Assembly: GCA_023389135.1 (NCBI GenBank)
Contig: JAEWEX010000061.1
Span: 1-15,664 of the forward strand
DNA length: 15,664 nt
Source: Pseudomonadota bacterium
GTDB taxonomy: Bacteria > Pseudomonadota > Alphaproteobacteria > Rhizobiales > Methylopilaceae
Direction of reading: 5' to 3'
A program made the translations under genes and the position numbers. Shown here piece by piece: positions 7,004 through 13,186 of the stretch; the first letter of the stretch is position 1, and every line of letters starts with the position of its first letter. The notes beneath the pieces were generated by a model, which had not been told where the DNA came from, did no database searches, and saw nothing but the letters and a program-made list of their open reading frames with translations.

Positions 7004-8097
7004 GCGGCCGCCGCGGCGATGTTGGCGCCGCTCGCCTTGTCGAAGATGTGCAGCCGCTCGGGCACCAGCCCGATGCGCAGCCGGTCGCCCTCGCGGTAGC
7101 GCGCCTCCTTGCCGACGCGGACATAGAGCTCGGCGTCGTCCAGCTTGAGGCCGAGATAGCGGTCGGAGCCCACGGGCAGCACGCTGTCCACCAGCCCCTC
7201 GACGCTGGGCCCGCCGCTGCGCAGCGGATCGACGTCCTCGGGGCGGATGCCGATCACCACCTCGCCCTCGCCGCCCCTGATGCGGGCGCGGGTCGCCGCG
7301 TCCAGCGGCAGGTTCACCGTGCCGCTGCGGAAGGACAGCACGCCGCTCTCCTCCGACAGCCGACCGTGGAGGTAGTTGATGGGCGGGCTGCCGAGGAAGG
7401 AGGCCACGAACATGTTGGCCGGCCGCTCGTAGATCTCGTCGGGCGAGCCGATCTGCTGCACCACGCCGTCCTTCATCACCACGATGCGGTCGGCCAGCGT
7501 CAGCGCCTCCGCCTGGTCGTGGGTGACGTAGACGAAGGTGGTGCCCATGGCGGCGTGCAGGTGCTTGATCTCCGCGCGCATGGAGATGCGCAGCGCCGCG
7601 TCCAGGTTGGACAGCGGCTCGTCCATGAGGAACACCGCCGGCTCGCGCACCATGGCGCGCCCCAGCGCGACGCGCTGGCGCTGGCCGCCGGAGAGCTGGC
7701 CCGGGCGGCGCTCCATCAGGTGCTCGATCTCCAGCTTGCGGGCGGCGTCGCGCACCCGGCGCTCGATCTCGTCCTTCGCCACCTTCCGCATGCGCAGGCC
7801 GAAGGCGATGTTCTCGTAGACGTTCTTGTGCGGGTAGAGCGCGTAGCTCTGGAACACCATGGCGACGTCGCGCCGGTGCGGCGGAAGCTCGGTCACGTCC
7901 AGATCGTCGAAAAGCAGCGTGCCGTCGGTCGGCTCCTCCAGACCGGCGATCATGTTGAGCGTGGTGGACTTGCCGCAGCCCGAGGGGCCGAGCAGCACCA
8001 GGAACTCGCGGTCCCTGATCTCCAGGTTCAGCGTGTCCACGGCGACGACGCCGCCGGCGTAACGCTTGGTGATGTCCTGGAAGAGAATGCGGGCCAT
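7000..8097 (-). CDS. ugpC: ABC transporter ATP-binding protein, UgpC/MalK type
   Basis: Energises the import system encoded just upstream. The 365 residues contain all nucleotide-binding elements: Walker A GPSGCGKST (37-45), Q-loop Q83, signature LSGGQ (135-139), Walker B VFLMDE (155-160), D-loop SNLD (163-166) and switch His H193. A C-terminal regulatory/TOBE extension follows, with GIRPEDV at 283-289 and GLVPERLHIFD near 343-353, which defines the MalK/UgpC/MsmX branch for sugars, polyols and glycerol phosphates. ATG 8097 is preceded by AAGGGTGAGG, in which the permease stop TGA is embedded, with five bases to the start. Its own stop overlaps the FAD-subunit start. Some ATPases of this branch serve several transporters, but placement makes dedicated use likely. 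Confidence 0.96.
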   Translation of the reverse strand: MARILFQDITKRYAGGVVAVDTLNLEIRDREFLVLLGPSGCGKSTTLNMIAGLEEPTDGTLLFDDLDVTELPPHRRDVAMVFQSYALYPHKNVYENIAFGLRMRKVAKDEIERRVRDAARKLEIEHLMERRPGQLSGGQRQRVALGRAMVREPAVFLMDEPLSNLDAALRISMRAEIKHLHAAMGTTFVYVTHDQAEALTLADRIVVMKDGVVQQIGSPDEIYERPANMFVASFLGSPPINYLHGRLSEESGVLSFRSGTVNLPLDAATRARIRGGEGEVVIGIRPEDVDPLRSGGPSVEGLVDSVLPVGSDRYLGLKLDDAELYVRVGKEARYREGDRLRIGLVPERLHIFDKASGANIAAAAA

Positions 8098-8104
8098 GGG
8101 AGCC

Positions 8105-9046
8105 TCACCCTTTGACGGCGCCGGCGGTCAGGCCGGAGACGATGTAGCGCTGGAACAGGATCGCCAGCACCACCGGCGGCACGATGGCGAGCACGCCGGC
8201 GGCGTTGATGAACGAGAACGAGATGGTGAAGTCGGAGGTGAACGACGCCACGATGATGGGAAGCGTCTGCGACGCCGCGGTCTGGGTGAACATCAGCGCC
8301 AGCAGGAACTCGTTCCAGCTCGTCAGGAACGCGAACAGCGACAGCGCCACCAGCGACGGCGCCGCCAGCGGCAGGTAGACCCGCGTCAGGGTCTGCAGCC
8401 GCGAGCAGCCGTCCACGCGCGCGGCCTTGTCCAGTTCGTCGGGCAGCTGCTCGAAATAGTTGGTCAGGATGAACACCGAGAACGGCACCGTCACCGCCAG
8501 GTAGGTGATGATGAGCGAGCCCAGCGAATCCAGCAGGCCCAGATTGCGGATGAACAGGAAGAACGGCACCACCAGCGCGATGTCCGGGATCACGCGCGTG
8601 GTCAGGATGGCGTAGACCGACATGCTGCGCCCGCGGAAGCGGATCTTCGCCAGCGCGTAGGCGGCCGGCACCGCCACCAGCAGGTTCAGGATCACCACCG
8701 AGACCGAGACGATGAAGCTGTTGCCCATGGCGGGCAGCAGGCTCGACGCGGTGGAGGGGATGAAGCCGCCGCTGGCGGGGTCCGCGCCGCTCCTGGTCTC
8801 GTAGGTCACGTCCCGGTCGTCGCCGGCGGAGAAGATCACGCGGAAATTCTCCAGCGTGGGGTTCTCGGGGATCCATTGCGGCGGGATCGACGTGATCTCG
8901 GCCTCCTGCTGCACCGAGGAGGACACCAGCCAGGCGACCGGCGCCAGCACGTAGAGCAGGAACATCACCGAGGCGAGGGCGAGCCCGAGGCCGCGCCACA
9001 GCGAGATGCCGCGGCGGCGGGGGCGCGAGGTTGACGCTGCGGCCAT
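8105..9046 (-). CDS. Carbohydrate-type ABC transporter permease (MalG/UgpE-like)
   Basis: Inner-membrane permease subunit of 313 residues with about six membrane segments (for example 20-42, 109-134, 146-168, 176-196, 230-250 and 282-303). The cytoplasmic EAA loop that docks onto the ATPase is ELDKAARVDGCSRLQTLTRVYLP, about 204-226, and the C-terminus ends in the MalG-like RYIVSGLTAGAVKG. The first periplasmic loop is longer than usual: about residues 73-105 (from SAGDDRDVTYE to STASSLL) add a polar stretch. The start ATG 9046 has GGAGGA seven bases upstream, inside the end of the previous permease gene; one base separates that stop from this start. It forms a heterodimer with the next permease. 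Confidence 0.95.
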   Translation of the reverse strand: MAAASTSRPRRRGISLWRGLGLALASVMFLLYVLAPVAWLVSSSVQQEAEITSIPPQWIPENPTLENFRVIFSAGDDRDVTYETRSGADPASGGFIPSTASSLLPAMGNSFIVSVSVVILNLLVAVPAAYALAKIRFRGRSMSVYAILTTRVIPDIALVVPFFLFIRNLGLLDSLGSLIITYLAVTVPFSVFILTNYFEQLPDELDKAARVDGCSRLQTLTRVYLPLAAPSLVALSLFAFLTSWNEFLLALMFTQTAASQTLPIIVASFTSDFTISFSFINAAGVLAIVPPVVLAILFQRYIVSGLTAGAVKG

Positions 9047-9047
9047 G

Positions 9048-9956
9048 TCAGATCCTCCGCCCGAGGGTGCGGATCACGACATAGGCCAGCGCCAGCGTCG
9101 CGATGGCGAGAATGTAGGACATGGCCGCGCCGGTGCCGAAGGACAGGTTGCGGAAGGTCTCCACATAGATGCGCCAGGCGACCACGTGGCTCGCATCCGC
9201 CGGCCCGCCCTCGGTCAGGATGAAGAACAGGTCGAAATGGCGGATCGCCATCATGCTCTCGTAGAGGATCACGAGCATGAATCCCGGCTTCAGCGCCGGC
9301 AGCGTGACGTGGAAGAAGCGCCGCAGCGCGTTGGCGCCGTCGACCTTGGCGGCGGCGTAGAGGTCGGCGGGGATCGCCTTCATGGTGACCAGCAGCAGGA
9401 TGGTCGCCAGCGGCACCTCCTTCCAGACGAAGGCGTTGGCGATCAGCGCCAGCGTCTTGTCGGCGTCGCCGAGCCAGACCATGTAGCGGTCGATGAAATC
9501 CAGCTGGTAGAGGATGCCGTTCAGCGCGCCGTAGTTGGAATCGTAGATCCACTTCCACATCAGCGCATTGGCGACATATGGGATCGCCCAGGGGATCAGC
9601 AGGATCGCGCTCAGGAACTTGCGGCCGGGGAACTCCTCGTTGAGCAGCAGCGCCATCAGCAGCGCGATCACCGAGATCGCCGCGACCGACATGACCGAGA
9701 AGCTGACGGTCTTCAGCACCGCGTCCCAGAAATGCGGGTCGGCCAGCACGCGGACATAGTTGTCGAGCCCGACGAAGGGCACCCGGTTCGGGCGCGTCAG
9801 CTTCAGGTCGAACAGGCTGACATAGAACGAATAGACGATGGGGAACACGGCGACCGCGAACAGCACCGCGGCCACCGGCGCCAGCAGCAGGAAGGCGCTG
9901 CGGTCGTCATGGCTCAGGAAGGACTTGCCGCGTCGGGCGAGGCTTGGTGCGGTCAC
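9048..9956 (-). CDS. Carbohydrate-type ABC transporter permease (MalF/UgpA-like)
   Basis: Second inner-membrane permease subunit, 302 residues. The first membrane helix is at about 21-44 (AFLLLAPVAAVLFAVAVFPI), followed by the conserved FVGLDNYVRVLADPHFW periplasmic segment, further helices (about 84-105, 113-133, 168-193, 225-248 and 278-297) and the EAA loop YAAAKVDGANALRRFFHVTLP (200-220). The start is a GTG at 9956 (MTAPSLARRG); no in-frame ATG lies early enough, and upstream ribosome-binding sequence is weak (GGGA about 12 bases away), so translation may be modest compared with the binding protein. It is separated from the binding-protein gene by 125 bp that hold two strong hairpins. The substrate cannot be told from the permease. 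Confidence 0.95.
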   Translation of the reverse strand: MTAPSLARRGKSFLSHDDRSAFLLLAPVAAVLFAVAVFPIVYSFYVSLFDLKLTRPNRVPFVGLDNYVRVLADPHFWDAVLKTVSFSVMSVAAISVIALLMALLLNEEFPGRKFLSAILLIPWAIPYVANALMWKWIYDSNYGALNGILYQLDFIDRYMVWLGDADKTLALIANAFVWKEVPLATILLLVTMKAIPADLYAAAKVDGANALRRFFHVTLPALKPGFMLVILYESMMAIRHFDLFFILTEGGPADASHVVAWRIYVETFRNLSFGTGAAMSYILAIATLALAYVVIRTLGRRI

Positions 9957-9983
9957 GTCTCAGGATATCCCGTGGATCGGTCG

Positions 9984-10051
9984 CGGCGCGACGGGCCGGC
10001 GATGCGGCCCGGCGTCCCGCCCGCCGCGCGCCATGGCGCGCAGCGGACGGG
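9984..10051 (-). other. Two strong inverted repeats between binding-protein and permease genes
   Basis: The 125-bp gap (9957-10081) has two stems. The larger, 10016-10051, is symmetric at 16 of 18 pairs around CCATGG (10031-10036), with a perfect inner 16-mer GCGCGCCATGGCGCGC. The smaller has GGGCCG and CGGCCC arms around a GCGATG loop (about 9993-10010). No T-run follows on either strand, so they are not classical terminators. In ABC operons such stems often protect the upstream binding-protein mRNA from 3' decay; that role here is inferred. Confidence 0.7.
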
Positions 10052-10081
10052 CGCTGGGCCCGAGGCGAGAGGGGGCTGGCC

Positions 10082-11407
10082 TCAGGCTTCCTTCTTCAGC
10101 TCGTTCCACTTGTCGGCGGAGGTCTTGAGGGCCTCCTCGGCGGTGGCGCGGCCGAGCACCGCCTGCTGCCAGGCGCTGCCGTTGACGTCGTTCCACTCGC
10201 CGAACCACGGCGTGATGACGTCCTTCTTGCGGGCGAGGTTCTGCTGCTCGGCGATCAGGTCGACCTCGCCGAACTCGTCATAGCCGGCGCGGATCTCCGG
10301 ATCCTCGAACAGCGACTTGACGCCGAAGCCGAGGCCGAGATCCTTGAACAGCATCTTCTGGATCACGTAGTCGTCGCCGGCCTTGCCCCCGAACCATTCG
10401 ATGGCCTTGACGGTGGCCTCGGCGCGGGCGTCGTTCTCCTGCGCGCGCGGGGTCATGCCGTAGAAGCGCATCCAGCCGACGGTGGCGTGCGAGCCGCCGT
10501 CGCCGGCGGGCATCAGCGCCTGCCTGATCTTGCCGGCGGCCGGGCTCTGGGCCGGGTCGTTCAGCATGCGCAGCCGGTATTTCGGGATCAGCGCGAAGGC
10601 GTGCTGGCCCGCGCCGAACGACTTCAGCCCGGCCAGCTCGCCGGTCTCGACGCAGGAGCCCGGCAGGATGCCGCTTTCCACCGCGGCGCGCAGCCACTTC
10701 AGGGTGGAGACGGCGCCGCCCTGCGGGTCGGCCATGACGGCGTCGCCATTGTCGTCGGTGAAGCGGCCGCCATTGGAGAACACCATGGCCGAGAGGAACT
10801 CGATCAGCCAGCTCTCCTGGGCCAGCGCGATCATCAGCGGGGCGTCGGCGATGCCCTTGTCCTTGATGATGCGGGCCTGGTCGGTCACCTCGGCCCAGCT
10901 CTTGGGCGGGGCGGCGATGCCGGCCTTCTCCAGCATCTCTGCGTTGTACAGGAAGGCCATGTAGTCGTTGTAGTAGGTCAGGCCGTACTGCTTGCCGCCA
11001 TACGTCATGGAGTCGATGCAGAACTCGTCGGTGTCGGCATTGTACTTCATGAGCTGCTCGTACTCGTCGACCGGGGCGAGCCAGCCGGCCTCGGCCCATT
11101 CCGGCAGCCAGGTGTCGGCGACCCACAGCATGTCGACCGGCGCGCCGCCGATGAACTTGGTGATGGTGCTCTCGCGATACTGCGCCCAGGGGGCGTTCGA
11201 GTAGGCGATGGAGATGCCGGGATTGGCCGCCTCGAAGGCGGCGATGTGGGCCTTCACATTGTCCACCGCGGCGGACCAGGTGGCGAAGTTGACGGTCTCG
11301 GCGGCGAGGCCGCGGCCGGGGAAGGTCAGGCCGGCGGCGCCGGCGAGGGCGGCGGCCGAGGTGCCCTGGATGAAGGCGCGGCGGTTGAGGATGAACGGCT
11401 TCGTCAC
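10082..11407 (-). CDS. ABC transporter family-1 (carbohydrate-type) solute-binding protein, Tat-exported
   Basis: Periplasmic receptor of 441 residues for the import system. The start is GTG 11407: it has AGAGGGGA eight bases upstream and puts a twin-arginine signal at the very N-terminus (LNRRAFIQG with R9 and R10, hydrophobic stretch AAALAGAAGLTF, cleavage near GLAA/ET about residue 36). Longer upstream frames would bury that signal. The mature part has family-1 marks: VNFATWSAAVDNVKAHIAAF, ANPGISIAYSNAPWAQYRES, VDMLWVADTWLPEWAEAGWL, YGLTYYNDYMAFLYNAEMLE and the late PWFGEWNDVNGSAWQQAVLG hinge region. This fold binds sugars, polyols and related hydroxylated compounds; many Trp/Tyr residues are compatible with that. 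Tat export means it is probably folded before export. The substrate is not determinable from sequence. Confidence 0.95.
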   Translation of the reverse strand: MTKPFILNRRAFIQGTSAAALAGAAGLTFPGRGLAAETVNFATWSAAVDNVKAHIAAFEAANPGISIAYSNAPWAQYRESTITKFIGGAPVDMLWVADTWLPEWAEAGWLAPVDEYEQLMKYNADTDEFCIDSMTYGGKQYGLTYYNDYMAFLYNAEMLEKAGIAAPPKSWAEVTDQARIIKDKGIADAPLMIALAQESWLIEFLSAMVFSNGGRFTDDNGDAVMADPQGGAVSTLKWLRAAVESGILPGSCVETGELAGLKSFGAGQHAFALIPKYRLRMLNDPAQSPAAGKIRQALMPAGDGGSHATVGWMRFYGMTPRAQENDARAEATVKAIEWFGGKAGDDYVIQKMLFKDLGLGFGVKSLFEDPEIRAGYDEFGEVDLIAEQQNLARKKDVITPWFGEWNDVNGSAWQQAVLGRATAEEALKTSADKWNELKKEA

Positions 11408-11415
11408 GGCGGAAG

Positions 11416-11423
11416 TCCCCTCT
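11416..11423 (-). promoter_or_regulatory. Ribosome-binding site that fixes the GTG start of the binding protein
   Basis: On the minus strand AGAGGGGA lies eight bases before GTG 11407. It is the only good Shine-Dalgarno match near the plausible starts and supports the Tat-signal start over longer frames. Confidence 0.7.
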
Positions 11424-11438
11424 GTTCGGTTGACGGGC

Positions 11439-11459
11439 CCGGCGCGCCTCGCGCGCCGG
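11439..11459 (-). other. Perfect 9-bp hairpin in the leader of the binding-protein gene
   Basis: CCGGCGCGC (11439-11447), loop CTC, GCGCGCCGG (11451-11459). All nine pairs are G-C or C-G. It lies about 31 bases upstream of the GTG start and about 16 bases upstream of the ribosome-binding site. There is no following T-run, so it is not a standard terminator. A 5' stabilising stem or a translational control element are both possible. Confidence 0.6.
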
Positions 11460-11487
11460 CGATGCAGGCGTGAACAGTTGGGACCGC

Positions 11488-11516
11488 ACTGTAGCCGCAT
11501 TGCGGTAAGTCGTAAA
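11488..11516 (-). promoter_or_regulatory. Candidate sigma70-type promoter of the transporter-hydroxylase operon
   Basis: On the minus strand TTTACG (11516-11511), a 17-base spacer, then TACAGT (11493-11488); each hexamer matches four of six consensus positions. The -35 lies inside the operator-like palindrome 11506-11527. The predicted leader to GTG 11407 is about 75 bases. Confidence 0.45.
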
Positions 11517-11527
11517 TTGACGATTTA
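11506..11527. promoter_or_regulatory. Operator-like palindrome upstream of the transporter operon (site 1)
   Basis: Twenty-two bases with 9 of 11 symmetric pairs: outer TAA/TTA, TCGT/ACGA, inner AATT. It overlaps the stop codon of the TetR gene at 11525-12256 and the -35 of the candidate transporter promoter. It shares TAAGTCGT-N3-TTGACG with site 2 at 12288-12309 (15 of 22 identical bases). Binding by the neighbouring TetR protein is inferred. Confidence 0.65.
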
Positions 11528-12256
11528 GATTTCCTGGACGGCGCCGGCCGATTGTCGAGACCGTGTCTCGAGCGCGCGGGCGGCGGCGCAGGCGGCAGGG
11601 AAACCGTTGAGGAACGAGGCGATGTGCAGCGACATGATCTCGCCCGGATCGAGGTCGCGGCTGGCGCCGTAGAGATAGCGCCGGATGGCGAAGTGCGACA
11701 CCGCGCCGTGCAGGATCCAGCCGATCTCGTGGACGTAGTGGTCGTCGCGGGGCAGCTCGACCCGCAGCTCGGCGGCCGCCTCCTCGACGATGGTGACGAG
11801 CATCTGCTTGATGATCGCCTGGATGTAGTTGGGCGCCATCTCGACCTCGCCCAGCGAGGAATATAGGAACAGCCTCAGCCACTTGCGGGTGAGGACGGTC
11901 TCGAAATAGTCGTCGTAGAAGCCGTTGAGCCGGCGCTCCAGCGGCGTCGAGCGGTCCTTGAGCTGGGCGAGCCAGACCGCCTTGAAGGGCGACAGGATCG
12001 CCTCGTCATAGACCGCCGACAAGAGCGCGGCCTTGGAGGGGAAATAGCGATACAGCAGCCGCTGCGCCACGCCGCATGCATCCGCCAGCGCCCGGGTCTG
12101 CGCGGTCAGTCCGTACTCGGCGAAGAACTCGGTGGCGCGCTCGAGGATCTGCGCGCGCCGCTCGGCCGCCCTCAGGCGCGGCACCGGAGTCTTGGACTCT
12201 GTCGCGACCGCCGGCCGCCCCGCGCGTCCGCTGAGGAGCTTGGAGCGGGCCCTCAT
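11525..12256 (-). CDS. TetR-family transcriptional regulator of the transporter/hydroxylase cluster
   Basis: Regulator of 243 residues. After a basic, probably flexible N-terminal extension (about 30 residues) the DNA-binding domain starts at RAAERRAQILERATEFFAEY and the helix-turn-helix is TRALADACGVAQRLLYRYFP (about 54-73), followed by SKAALLSAVYDEAI, all typical for TetR. The C-terminal two thirds is helical and would bind an effector. ATG 12256 has GGGAGG eight bases upstream. It is the first gene of the minus-strand run; the stop codon lies inside operator-like site 1, 117 bp before the binding-protein start, and site 2 lies upstream of its own start. The likely effector is the transported compound or a pathway intermediate, which is inference. 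Confidence 0.93.
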   Translation of the reverse strand: MRARSKLLSGRAGRPAVATESKTPVPRLRAAERRAQILERATEFFAEYGLTAQTRALADACGVAQRLLYRYFPSKAALLSAVYDEAILSPFKAVWLAQLKDRSTPLERRLNGFYDDYFETVLTRKWLRLFLYSSLGEVEMAPNYIQAIIKQMLVTIVEEAAAELRVELPRDDHYVHEIGWILHGAVSHFAIRRYLYGASRDLDPGEIMSLHIASFLNGFPAACAAARALETRSRQSAGAVQEI

Positions 12257-12287
12257 CCGATTGTCCTCCCGGGATCCGATCTTGCAT

Positions 12288-12309
12288 TAAGTCGTCGGTT
12301 GACGGCAAA
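12288..12309. promoter_or_regulatory. Operator-like sequence between the TetR and NIPSNAP genes (site 2)
   Basis: It lies in the 129-bp divergent intergenic region. It is identical to site 1 at 15 of 22 positions, including TAAGTCGT and TTGACG at the same spacing. Internal symmetry is weaker than in site 1; the best part is CGTC-GGTT-GACG (12293-12304 area). Its position allows control of the regulator itself and of the divergent NIPSNAP gene. Confidence 0.55.
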
Positions 12310-12373
12310 TTCGAAATCGAGCCTCGTCTTCGGGGATGTTATGACCCAGGCGGCGCGAAAGATCGATGGCCCC

Positions 12374-12378
12374 GGAGG
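12374..12378 (+). promoter_or_regulatory. Ribosome-binding site of the NIPSNAP gene
   Basis: GGAGG seven bases before ATG 12386; it decides this start against the longer in-frame reading from TTG 12299. Confidence 0.75.
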
Positions 12379-12385
12379 TGCGACG

Positions 12386-12697
12386 ATGATCTACGAGATG
12401 CGGACCTATCAGGTCTCGCCCGGCAAGGCGCCGGAGTTCCTGAAGATGTACGAGGCGGACGGGCTGCCGCTGATCGGCAAGTATGCCAAGCTCGTCGGCT
12501 GCTGGGTCAAGGAGACCGGGGTGCTGAACTCGGTCGTGTTCCTGTGGGCCTATGACGATCTCGGCCACCGCACCTCGCAGCGCGCCAAGCTCGGCCAGGA
12601 CGCGGAGTGGCAGGCCTTCGTGCCGCGCATGCTGCCGTATCTGGTGCACCAGGAGAGCGTGTTCATGACGCCTGCCGCGTTCTCGCCGGCGCGTTAG
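12386..12697 (+). CDS. NIPSNAP-family protein
   Basis: Small soluble protein of 103 residues with one dimeric alpha/beta ferredoxin-like (ABM/NIPSNAP) domain. Typical marks are the N-terminal MIYEMRTYQVSPGKAPEFLK, a central GCWVKETGVLNSVVFLWAYD strand pair and the region HRTSQRAKLGQDAEWQAFV near 61-79. ATG 12386 is chosen because GGAGG (12374-12378) lies seven bases upstream and because the family nearly always begins with this strand; the in-frame extension back to a TTG at 12299 runs through the operator-like region and is rejected. Function of bacterial NIPSNAP proteins is poorly defined, and several lie in catabolic clusters. Divergent orientation and the shared operator region suggest it belongs to the transporter/hydroxylase regulon. 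Its stop directly abuts the stop of the convergent DUF934 gene. Confidence 0.93.
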   Translation: MIYEMRTYQVSPGKAPEFLKMYEADGLPLIGKYAKLVGCWVKETGVLNSVVFLWAYDDLGHRTSQRAKLGQDAEWQAFVPRMLPYLVHQESVFMTPAAFSPAR

Positions 12698-13186
12698 TCA
12701 GCCCAGGCGCGCGCGCCGCATGGTCGGCGCGCCGTCGGCGGCGGGCTGGTAGAAGCGGCGGTAGCGCTGGAGCGCATCCGACAGTGCGTCGATGTCGCCG
12801 GCCTTGGTGATCTCGAAGGCGTCGAACCCCGCCCGCGCCATCAGCAGGAACTGGTCGCGCAGGACATTGCCGGTCGCCCGCAGCTCGCCGGTCCAGCCCA
12901 ACTGCTCGCGCAACTGCCGCGCCTGTGTGTAGGCGCGGCCGTCCTTGAAGGTCGGGAACACGAGCGCCACCAGCGCCAGCCCGTGCAGGTACGGCGCCAG
13001 TTCGGCGACCGGCCTGTCGTTGGGCCAGACCACGCCGAGCGGGGCGGTGCGGCCCGCCGCAACCCCCGCATTCGCCAGCAGGCGCGCGCCGTCGACGAGC
13101 GCCGCCCTGTCGGCTGGCACGGGCTCGTCGCCGAGGATGCGGGCATACGGATCGTCGATCCGCCGGCCGTGCTTAATGAGCGGCAT
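12698..13186 (-). CDS. DUF934 family protein associated with sulfite reduction
   Basis: Cytoplasmic protein of 162 residues, last gene of the sulfite-assimilation operon. The conserved core is visible: VALVFPTFKDGRAYTQARQL followed by REQLGWTGELRATGNVLRDQ and FLLMARAGFDAFEI (about 75-126). The family is nearly always next to sulfite reductase or PAPS reductase genes and is annotated as a possible accessory oxidoreductase, but no enzymatic activity is proven to my knowledge and no cysteine or cofactor motif is visible. ATG 13186 lies 14 bases inside the end of the sulfite reductase gene, in a different frame, so it is translationally coupled. The stop codon touches the stop of the NIPSNAP gene on the other strand, with no room for a separate terminator. 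Confidence 0.92.
   Translation of the reverse strand: MPLIKHGRRIDDPYARILGDEPVPADRAALVDGARLLANAGVAAGRTAPLGVVWPNDRPVAELAPYLHGLALVALVFPTFKDGRAYTQARQLREQLGWTGELRATGNVLRDQFLLMARAGFDAFEITKAGDIDALSDALQRYRRFYQPAADGAPTMRRARLG

Noticed and set aside
10016..10051. Rho-independent terminator after the binding-protein gene
   Set aside because: The stem is strong but no T-run follows on either strand, and the permease genes continue the operon.
10278..11882. Minus-strand open frame of 534 codons overlapping the binding-protein and TetR genes
   Set aside because: Arg/Gly-rich out-of-frame reading of two well-supported genes.
12299..12385. N-terminal extension of the NIPSNAP protein to a TTG start
   Set aside because: No ribosome-binding site, poor match to family start, and overlap with the operator-like region; GGAGG at 12374 supports ATG 12386.
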